Shown here in pieces: positions 1-4,703 of a stretch of 6,056 bases of DNA (position 1 is the first letter of the stretch; each line of letters starts with the position of its first letter). This DNA is from Promethearchaeota archaeon (GTDB lineage Archaea > Asgardarchaeota > Lokiarchaeia > Sigynarchaeales > SOKP01): positions 1 through 6,056 of the forward strand of contig JAHLWJ010000284.1 of assembly GCA_019057975.1 (NCBI GenBank), written 5' to 3'. The notes under the pieces are model-generated. The model saw nothing but the letters and a program-made list of their open reading frames with translations. It searched no databases and was not told where the DNA came from. Position numbers and translations under genes: made by a program.

Positions 1-885
1 AATGTAATTGGGATTGATAATTTATTTAATGGAAGAATCGAAAATTTAGAGGAAATTTTAGAAAATAAATCTTTCAAGTTTATAAAAGGAGACATAAGAG
101 ATTTTAACTTTTTGCTGGAAGTATTTAAAGATATTGATATAATTTACCATGAGGCTGCATTTACAAGCGTCCCTCAATCAATATTGATGCCAGAATCTTG
201 TAATGATGTCAATGTAAATGGTACTCTAAATATTTTAAATGCGGCTAGAAAAAATGATGTAGAAAAGATAATTTACGCTTCAAGCTCTTCTGTATATGGA
301 GACACTCCTTCTCTCCCTAAAAAAGAAGATATGCCAAGAATACCAATATCTCCTTATGGTGTATCAAAAATGACATGTGAGGCATATATGCAAGTTTTCC
401 ATCAAGTATATGGAATGAAAACTGTTTCTTTACGCTATTTTAACGTTTTTGGTCCAAGACAAAAGGATTCTCCCTATAGTGGAGTAATAGCAATTTGGTT
501 GGGAAGAATTATTGATAATAAAGAAATAATAATATTTGGGGATGGGGAACAGTCAAGAGATTTTACTTATGTTAAAGATGTTGTTCAAGCAAATCTATTA
601 GCTGCGGAACATGATATATCCGGGGAAATTATAAATTTAGGAGCAGCCTCTCCAATCAAATTAAACGATTTAGCAAAACTAATGTTAAAAATTACGAATA
701 AAGAAGAGTTGAAAATAATTCATACAGATCCAAGACCAGGAGATATTTTACACAGTTATGCAGATATTTCTAAAGCTAAAAAACTACTGGGTTTTACACC
801 CAACTTTACTCCGGAAGAAGGACTAAAGCATTATTTTAATTGGTTTCGCAGAGAGTATAATATTGATTTAAAATTAGATACTTAA
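1..885 (+). CDS. NAD-dependent nucleotide-sugar epimerase (GalE/WbpP type), 5'-truncated
   Basis: The frame is open from the first base (beginning NVIGIDNLFNGR) to TAA at 883-885, giving 294 residues. What is missing is the N-terminus with the GxxGxxG NAD-binding loop, probably about 30 residues, so the TTG at 112 is not the start. Visible extended-SDR features, numbered from the window edge: the acidic end of beta-2 (GIDNLFNG, 4-11), GDIRD (30-34), HEAAFTSVP (50-58), the SSSS stretch with catalytic Ser/Thr (94-97), the YxxxK pair Y119/K123 in SPYGVSK, RYFNVFGPRQ (145-154), and GDGEQSRDFTYVKD (180-193), which contacts the nucleotide sugar. The family inverts C4 of UDP-hexoses or UDP-N-acetylhexosamines in the cytosol; the SVPQSI stretch recalls the WbpP-like UDP-GlcNAc branch, but the substrate cannot be settled. 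It converges on cysC and probably belongs to a glycan locus to the left. Family assignment is firm, substrate is not. Confidence 0.93.
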   Translation, partial: NVIGIDNLFNGRIENLEEILENKSFKFIKGDIRDFNFLLEVFKDIDIIYHEAAFTSVPQSILMPESCNDVNVNGTLNILNAARKNDVEKIIYASSSSVYGDTPSLPKKEDMPRIPISPYGVSKMTCEAYMQVFHQVYGMKTVSLRYFNVFGPRQKDSPYSGVIAIWLGRIIDNKEIIIFGDGEQSRDFTYVKDVVQANLLAAEHDISGEIINLGAASPIKLNDLAKLMLKITNKEELKIIHTDPRPGDILHSYADISKAKKLLGFTPNFTPEEGLKHYFNWFRREYNIDLKLDT

Positions 886-946
886 ACTTAAAACTAATAA
901 AAAAATAATATAGATTTTAATTTTTAACCTAAGACATTGAATTTGC
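886..946. terminator. Convergent intergenic gap with T-runs on both strands
   Basis: This 61-base gap separates the stop of the plus-strand epimerase from the stop of the minus-strand cysC. On the plus strand there are T4 and T5 runs at 915-918 and 921-925, about 30-40 bases past the epimerase stop. On the minus strand there is a T7 run (899-905) about 42 bases past the cysC stop. I see no convincing GC-rich hairpin. Archaeal transcription commonly stops at oligo-T tracts without a hairpin, so the gap plausibly ends both transcripts. This is inferred from position and base content only. Confidence 0.4.
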
Positions 947-1480
947 TTAATTCGGCAGTAAACCAAAATCATTTAATGCCTTCAAAATTAATTCTTTACT
1001 TTCTTCAACTGATTGTTTATCCGTTTCTATAATTATATCTGGATTGTCTGGATCTTCGAATGGATGGTCAATACCAGTAAAATCTTTTATCTCACCTGCT
1101 CGTGCCTTCGCATACATTCCTTTTACGTCTCTTTTTTCGCATTCTTCAAGAGAACATTTTATATAGACAAGGATATAATCTTCAATTTCTTTACGAGAAT
1201 AAGCTCTTATCTTGTTGTAAGGAGACACGAATGATGCAAGAACTGCAACACCATTACGAGATAATAACTTAGCAACAAATGTCACTCTCTCAATATTCAT
1301 ATTTCGATCTTCTTCTGTAAATCCTAAATCTCTAGTTAAACTCTTTCGAACTATATCACCGTCCAAGCGCTCAACTTTCATACCTTTCTTCTTTAGCTCA
1401 TCAGCTACGACATCTGCCAGTACTGTTTTTCCAGAGCATGGAAGCCCGGTAAACCATAATGTAAATCCTTTATGTTCCAT
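947..1480 (-). CDS. cysC: Adenylyl-sulfate (APS) kinase
   Basis: CysC is a cytosolic P-loop kinase that phosphorylates the 3'-hydroxyl of APS with ATP to give PAPS. The 177 residues match the normal length of a stand-alone APS kinase. Visible motifs: Walker A GLPCSGKT (12-19), LDGDIVRKSL (39-48, where most homologues have DGDNVR), DLGFTEEDR (51-59), NIERV (62-66), ASFVSPY (82-88) with the serine that family members can phosphorylate, and KARAGEIKDFTGIDHPFE (125-142), the APS-binding and lid segment. Walker A has Pro-Cys where GLSGAGKT is commonest; I judge this a tolerated variant. The ATG is preceded by AGAGGT (1491-1496) with a 10-base spacer, supporting the start. It follows the AP-superfamily gene by 17 bases, so the two are almost certainly co-transcribed; it is the last gene of the cluster. 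There is no fused Sat domain, so PAPS synthesis is split between this enzyme and the Sat encoded upstream. Confidence 0.95.
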   Translation of the reverse strand: MEHKGFTLWFTGLPCSGKTVLADVVADELKKKGMKVERLDGDIVRKSLTRDLGFTEEDRNMNIERVTFVAKLLSRNGVAVLASFVSPYNKIRAYSRKEIEDYILVYIKCSLEECEKRDVKGMYAKARAGEIKDFTGIDHPFEDPDNPDIIIETDKQSVEESKELILKALNDFGLLPN

Positions 1481-1490
1481 TTTATATTTT

Positions 1491-1496
1491 ACCTCT
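1491..1496 (-). promoter_or_regulatory. Shine-Dalgarno of cysC
   Basis: On the minus strand AGAGGT lies 10 bases before the cysC ATG, inside the 17-base gap after the AP-superfamily gene. It pairs with the CCUC core of the 16S rRNA tail and supports the start at 1480 as well as translation from a polycistronic message. Confidence 0.6.
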
Positions 1497-1497
1497 T

Positions 1498-2886
1498 TTA
1501 ATATTCAATTATCTTACCTTCCAAATCAAAAGGGACTTCTAATCCTAAAATATTTAGCGAACTAGGTGCTATATCTAAAATACTTCTCACTCCCAAATCT
1601 TTTCCTATTTTCTTTTTTGGATCAAAGATTATATATACCCCGTACCAGTCATGAACGGCATCATCAGGCCCAATATCATTCTCATCAAGATACATTGAAT
1701 CATACCCAACTGTTCCTGCTGATCTCCAATTTAAATCATCAAAATATACCATTAAATCTGGAGCATCTCCACGAATAATCTCATATAATTCTTCTGGTTT
1801 GTACACTTTTGTATTCATAGGTTCTCCATTAGCATCTTTAATACTTTTTAACTTTTCTGCTATTTTATCTCGCATTTTTTCATAATCTTCTTCTTTAATT
1901 ATACCATTAAGTTCTCTTCCTTCTAAATTCAAAAAGATTCGAGCATAATATCCTCCCCAACCCCAAGCATAAGTATTATTCCAATCTATATCTGCATCTC
2001 CAATTCTGGTTCTTGGTTGTGGCTTAGTTTTGAATTTCAATAATCCTAATTTTTCTAGCGCCATATTTACACAGATTAAACCCTTCATAGCTTTAGCTCC
2101 ATGATCAGACACTATCATTACAACTGTATCTTCGTTTAATACATCTAATATTTCTCCAATTTCTTTATCCAAGTAAGAATAGTACTTTCTCATCTCCTCT
2201 TCGAATTTATTACCCTGCTCATATTTTGGGTGTTTTTTATCATAGAATTTCCAAAAAGCATGATGGAATCTATCTAAACCGATGATTACAAATTTAAAGT
2301 AATCCCATTCTTTGTTCTGTATTAGGTACTTTACAGTTTTGAAGTGAATTTCTGTCATTTCATAAATCTCATTTAATAAATCCTCTTTTTTCTCAACTCT
2401 GAAGTTTGCATCAAAAATGTATTCACCTATATTTTTTTGAATTTCTCCTTTTAGTTCTGGTGGATATGTAAATTCTGTGGTACTATCAGGAGTTATAAAA
2501 CCAGAAACAAGACAACCGTTAATTTTTTGTACAGGATATGTTGGGGGTAATCCTAAGACGCAAGATTTTAACCCTTTTTCTGCAACTATATTCCATACTT
2601 TTTGCTCCTTTATGTTGTAGGAAGTTGCTATCCAAAAGTCATTATATGAACTTTCTTTTCTGTGTCTAAAACCATATAAGCCCAATGTGCCAGCTTTTTT
2701 CCCCGTAGCCATTACCATCCAAGCTGGAATTGTAATTGGAGGATCGCATGTTCTAAGTTTGCCGTAAACTCCTAAATCCATCAATTTCTTTATATTCGGG
2801 CAATTTTCCTTAAAATCTTCAAATAATGTTTTTGGAGCTGCACAATCCAAACCAATAACAACTAATTTTTTATTATTTCTTACCAT
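1498..2886 (-). CDS. Alkaline-phosphatase-superfamily phosphohydrolase (NPP/phosphodiesterase type)
   Basis: This 462-residue protein has the metal-binding pattern of the type I phosphodiesterase/nucleotide pyrophosphatase and phosphomutase-like branch of the alkaline phosphatase superfamily. Likely ligands are D14 (VIGLDCAAP), T52 as nucleophile (DPPITIPAW, 48-56), D205 and H209 (LDRFHHAFW), D261 and H262 (SDHGA) and H412 (HDWYG). The set is complete, so I expect an active two-metal hydrolase. The nucleophile region lacks the C/S-x-P-x-R formylglycine motif, so it is not a classical sulfatase. There is no signal peptide or membrane segment; the protein should be cytosolic. It lies between sat (54 bases upstream) and cysC (17 bases downstream), implying a role in activated-sulfate metabolism: hydrolysis of APS, PAPS, PAP or another nucleotide is conceivable, but the sequence does not identify the substrate. 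The ATG has no Shine-Dalgarno; a TATA-like box about 26 bases upstream would allow an internal leaderless transcript. Confidence 0.85.
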   Translation of the reverse strand: MVRNNKKLVVIGLDCAAPKTLFEDFKENCPNIKKLMDLGVYGKLRTCDPPITIPAWMVMATGKKAGTLGLYGFRHRKESSYNDFWIATSYNIKEQKVWNIVAEKGLKSCVLGLPPTYPVQKINGCLVSGFITPDSTTEFTYPPELKGEIQKNIGEYIFDANFRVEKKEDLLNEIYEMTEIHFKTVKYLIQNKEWDYFKFVIIGLDRFHHAFWKFYDKKHPKYEQGNKFEEEMRKYYSYLDKEIGEILDVLNEDTVVMIVSDHGAKAMKGLICVNMALEKLGLLKFKTKPQPRTRIGDADIDWNNTYAWGWGGYYARIFLNLEGRELNGIIKEEDYEKMRDKIAEKLKSIKDANGEPMNTKVYKPEELYEIIRGDAPDLMVYFDDLNWRSAGTVGYDSMYLDENDIGPDDAVHDWYGVYIIFDPKKKIGKDLGVRSILDIAPSSLNILGLEVPFDLEGKIIEY

Positions 2887-2906
2887 AATTAGCTATTTTT
2901 TAATTT

Positions 2907-2921
2907 AAAATTTATACTTTC
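2907..2921 (-). promoter_or_regulatory. Possible internal promoter (BRE + TATA) for the AP-superfamily gene
   Basis: In the 54-base gap after sat, the minus strand carries GAAAG (2921-2917, BRE-like) directly followed by TATAAATTTT (2916-2907). The box centre is about 26 bases before the ATG at 2886, the spacing expected if transcription began at the start codon. The gene has no Shine-Dalgarno, which agrees with a leaderless transcript. The spacer is so AT-rich that a chance match is quite possible, and co-transcription from the upstream promoter is not excluded. Confidence 0.33.
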
Positions 2922-2940
2922 AAAGTTAAGAATAAAGGTT

Positions 2941-4089
2941 TTATACTACAAATGGATTTTTATATTTTAAAATTACTTCAGTTACTTCCGGACGCATTAT
3001 TTCTGTGCTAGGTGGCTTTCCTGCCTGTAATGCTGCTCTTATCTCTCTACCTGCAAAATAATTTTGATTTTCAGGTGGATGTGGACAAATTTTATCATTA
3101 ACAACCGCATTACATTTATTGCATTTCGAGAAAGACCTAAACTTGATTGGTTCAATACCTAGATCTGGAAAGTTATCAAAGATGTAATGAGCATCATATG
3201 GACCATAATAATCACCTACTCCTGCGTGATCTCTTCCAATAATAATGTGGTCACATCCGAAATTTTTTCTTGCAATTGCATGGAAAATTGCTTCTTTTGG
3301 ACCTGCATATCTCATTTCTGTTTCGAACGTACTTAGTACAACTCTATTCTTAGGATAATATTCTTTTATTAATGCTTTATATGATTCAATAATAACCTCA
3401 TCTAAGAAATCCCCTACCTTCTTCTTTCCAATAACAGGATTTATAAAAAGACCATCAACATACGTTAATCCCGCTTTTTGAACATACTCATGGCCCAAAT
3501 GAGGAGGATTTCTTGTTTGAAATGCAACAACTCTATCCCAACCTTTCTCCTTAAACAAAACTCTTGTTTCAACCGGTTTTAAATCGATATCTGAAAAAAT
3601 CGCTTGAGGTTCATTGATTAAGAAGATCTCACCTCCAATGAGTTTTTCCTTGTAATTATTGACACTATAAACTCCTGGATGGTTCTGATCTAATGTACCA
3701 TATGTTTTTTCTGTGTATTGTTTTTTATCGTATTTATAAATCGTCTGTACATTCATGAGTGCGATAGGGATATCACTACTATTTGCAAGAATAATTTGAT
3801 CATCAACTTTAATATTCTTAAGCTCTTCATCAGAGACATCTAGAGTGATTGGAAATGGCCAAGCAATATCACTCTCTAAATACATAGTATCTAATACATA
3901 ATGATAATCATTTTCATTCATGAATCCCTCTAATGGGCTAAAAACCCCAAAAGAGATATTCTTTATAACTTTTAATGTCTCTGTCCTGACTTTAATTTTT
4001 TCAAAGTCATTAATTTCTCCTATAATCCTCTCTTTTTCAATTCTAGGCAATTCTCTGTTTATTAATGTTCCACCATGTGGTTTAATCAT
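2941..4089 (-). CDS. sat: Sulfate adenylyltransferase (ATP sulfurylase), monofunctional archaeal/bacterial type
   Basis: Sat joins sulfate to the AMP part of ATP, giving APS and pyrophosphate, the first step of sulfate activation in the cytosol. At 382 residues it has the length of the single-domain prokaryotic enzyme, with an N-terminal PUA-like part (FGVFSPLEGFMNENDY, 47-62) and a nucleotidyltransferase core. Key motifs: QTRNPPHLGHEY (191-202), holding the QxRNPxHxxH ATP/sulfate site; METRYAG-like EMRYAGP (258-264); and IGRDHAGVGDYYGPYDA (284-300). C323, C326 and C335, with H337 nearby, form the probable zinc-binding cluster known from archaeal and thermophilic Sat proteins. The frame is blocked by TAG immediately before the ATG, and a strong GGAGGTT precedes it by 9 bases, so the start is secure. 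Co-clustering with cysC, without APS reductase genes in view, suggests PAPS synthesis rather than dissimilatory sulfate reduction or sulfur oxidation. The preceding 48 bases carry a small frame in phase with this gene. Confidence 0.96.
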   Translation of the reverse strand: MIKPHGGTLINRELPRIEKERIIGEINDFEKIKVRTETLKVIKNISFGVFSPLEGFMNENDYHYVLDTMYLESDIAWPFPITLDVSDEELKNIKVDDQIILANSSDIPIALMNVQTIYKYDKKQYTEKTYGTLDQNHPGVYSVNNYKEKLIGGEIFLINEPQAIFSDIDLKPVETRVLFKEKGWDRVVAFQTRNPPHLGHEYVQKAGLTYVDGLFINPVIGKKKVGDFLDEVIIESYKALIKEYYPKNRVVLSTFETEMRYAGPKEAIFHAIARKNFGCDHIIIGRDHAGVGDYYGPYDAHYIFDNFPDLGIEPIKFRSFSKCNKCNAVVNDKICPHPPENQNYFAGREIRAALQAGKPPSTEIMRPEVTEVILKYKNPFVV

Positions 4090-4092
4090 CTA

Positions 4093-4137
4093 TTATGCAA
4101 CCTCCTTTAATTTTAAATTTTTTATGAAGTCTTTCAT
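4093..4137 (-). CDS. Possible 14-codon leader frame before sat
   Basis: An ATG three bases after the ribbon-helix-helix stop opens a frame encoding MKDFIKNLKLKEVA and ends at TAA, followed at once by TAG and the sat ATG. It is in the same phase as both neighbours, so only stop codons separate the three. The sat Shine-Dalgarno lies within its last codons. It has no good ribosome binding site of its own, so its translation would depend on re-initiation after the regulator's stop. The peptide is lysine-rich and has no cysteine and no internal methionine, so it does not look like a sulfur-amino-acid attenuator leader. It may be a coupling device, the remnant of a longer C-terminus of the regulator, or chance in a 51-base spacer. 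Confidence 0.25.
   Translation of the reverse strand: MKDFIKNLKLKEVA
4099..4105 (-). promoter_or_regulatory. Strong Shine-Dalgarno of sat
   Basis: On the minus strand GGAGGTT (within AAAGGAGGTTGC) ends 9 bases before the sat ATG. It is the best ribosome binding site in the window and fixes the sat start. It also lies inside the coding part (Lys-Glu-Val codons) of the 14-codon frame at 4093-4137, so ribosomes translating that frame would cover it. Confidence 0.8.
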
Positions 4138-4140
4138 CTC

Positions 4141-4380
4141 TTAATCAATATATCCTAAATCTCGTAGTCTTTGTTTAACTTTTTCTTCTTCTTCTTTAGT
4201 AAAAGCTTGCTTTGAACGTTGTTCTTCTTCTATTGAAGATAATACTTGCCGAAGTATATAGGTAACATAACTTGAAACACTTGCAAAACCTGTTCCTTTC
4301 ATTCTTTCCTTAATCTTTTTAGCAAGAGGCCTGGGAATAGATACAGTCGTATATTCTACTTTATGTTCATCATTCGACAT
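4141..4380 (-). CDS. Ribbon-helix-helix (CopG/MetJ/Arc-type) DNA-binding protein
   Basis: This 79-residue protein shows a ribbon-helix-helix fold near its N-terminus: a DNA-contacting strand YTTVSIP (10-16), helix A PLAKKIKERMKG (18-29), a glycine turn, and helix B SVSSYVTYILRQVLSS (34-49). Such proteins dimerise and insert the paired strands into the DNA major groove. After this come a glutamate-rich linker (about 50-67) and a tail ending RLRDLGYID, of a kind I have seen on other archaeal proteins of this class; its role is unknown. It is the first gene of the sulfate-activation cluster and lies 51 bases before sat in the same phase. No toxin gene follows, so an antitoxin role is unlikely; regulation of the cluster, possibly of itself too, is the simplest inference. 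There is no Shine-Dalgarno before the ATG, as expected for a first gene on a leaderless or short-leader transcript. Fold is confident, target is inferred. Confidence 0.85.
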   Translation of the reverse strand: MSNDEHKVEYTTVSIPRPLAKKIKERMKGTGFASVSSYVTYILRQVLSSIEEEQRSKQAFTKEEEEKVKQRLRDLGYID

Positions 4381-4383
4381 GAT

Positions 4384-4418
4384 AAATTCTTAAAAATTTA
4401 ATTATTATTCAAGAAATT
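4384..4418. repeat. Imperfect inverted repeat before the ribbon-helix-helix gene, candidate operator
   Basis: Arms AAATTCTTAAA (4384-4394) and TTCAAGAAATT (4408-4418) match as an inverted repeat at 9 of 11 positions, with 13 bases between them. They lie just upstream of the regulator's ATG and downstream of or across the likely transcription start. That is where an autorepressor site would be expected, and ribbon-helix-helix dimers bind such paired half-sites. In DNA this AT-rich a match of this quality can arise by chance, so this is only a candidate. Confidence 0.2.
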
Positions 4419-4428
4419 AATATGAATA

Positions 4429-4439
4429 ATTATATTTAA
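4429..4439 (-). promoter_or_regulatory. Candidate TATA box for the sulfate-activation cluster
   Basis: The minus strand reads TTAAATATAAT here, preceded by GTAACA, which loosely resembles a BRE. A start about 25 bases downstream would fall near 4410, leaving a leader of about 30 bases before the regulator's ATG. Several other A/T octamers in the spacer could serve as well, so the choice is tentative. Some promoter for the minus-strand cluster must lie between 4381 and 4703 unless transcription reads through from the methyltransferase gene. Confidence 0.28.
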
Positions 4440-4630
4440 TGTTACTTAATGTAGTATAATTATTAATATCCCAAGACGATAGATGTCAATTTAATAATAT
4501 TTTTTTTCCATTAAATTACACTAATCAAAAATTTAACTTAATATTTATTTTTAATAGAAATTTACAGTTTATTTGTTAAAATCTTTGAGGAATTTATAAT
4601 ATTTAATAATATTGTTAATAAGTTTTATAT

Positions 4631-4665
4631 TAATAAAAAACTAAACAATCTATTGAAACTTCAAT
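4631..4665 (-). terminator. Possible terminator of the methyltransferase gene
   Basis: On the minus strand, about 40 bases past the methyltransferase stop, comes the palindrome ATTGAA-GT-TTCAAT (4665-4652), followed by TTTAGTTTTTTATTA (4647-4631), which includes a T6 run. The stem would be short (five or six pairs) and A/T-rich, so the T-run is probably the effective element, as at many archaeal gene ends. Support is positional only. Confidence 0.35.
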
Positions 4666-4703
4666 TTCTTAATTATTTTGTTAATAATAAGAAGTAATCA
4701 ATT

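Larger units (their letters stand above)
4381..4703. other. AT-rich 323-base intergenic region
   Basis: This spacer runs from the stop of the methyltransferase gene to the start of the ribbon-helix-helix gene, both on the minus strand. I find no convincing coding frame, tRNA or other RNA gene. It holds the candidate promoter and operator nearest the regulator, an oligo-T tract near the methyltransferase end, a palindrome ATTGAA-AC-TTCAAT (4652-4665), a 12-base direct repeat ATTTAATAATAT (4489-4500 and 4601-4612), a 10-base repeat TTGTTAATAA (4612-4621 and 4678-4687), and one small GC-richer patch at 4470-4487. The repeats are pure or nearly pure A/T and may be chance. Confidence 0.6.

Noticed and set aside
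1013..1234. Plus-strand open frame of 73 codons inside cysC
   Set aside because: It lies antisense within a conserved APS kinase gene; its phenylalanine-rich, low-complexity translation matches no family I recognise.
947..1480. Recent horizontal transfer of cysC because some stretches are richer in G and C than the methyltransferase gene
   Set aside because: The methyltransferase core shows similar GC-richer stretches; the variation follows sequence conservation more than gene boundaries.
1566..1778. Plus-strand open frame of 70 codons inside the AP-superfamily gene
   Set aside because: Antisense shadow of a gene with a complete set of catalytic residues; no ribosome binding site or domain seen.
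1498..2886. Classical sulfatase reading of the AP-superfamily gene
   Set aside because: The nucleophile region reads PPITIPAW, without the C/S-x-P-x-R motif needed for formylglycine formation.
2941..4089. Dissimilatory sulfate reduction or sulfur-oxidation role for Sat
   Set aside because: The gene is clustered with APS kinase, and no APS reductase or electron-transfer subunits are in the window.
3920..4144. Plus-strand open frame of 74 codons over the sat 5' end
   Set aside because: Antisense to the conserved N-terminus of Sat and its ribosome binding site; the hydrophobic translation is typical of reverse-complemented coding sequence.
4141..4380. Antitoxin of a toxin-antitoxin pair
   Set aside because: The neighbour that follows is sat, not a RelE, PIN or MazF-like toxin; there is no small partner gene on either side.
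4489..4687. Short A/T direct repeats as a CRISPR array, attachment site or replication origin
   Set aside because: The repeats are 10-12 bases, almost pure A/T, irregularly spaced and without spacers or associated genes; expected by chance at this composition.
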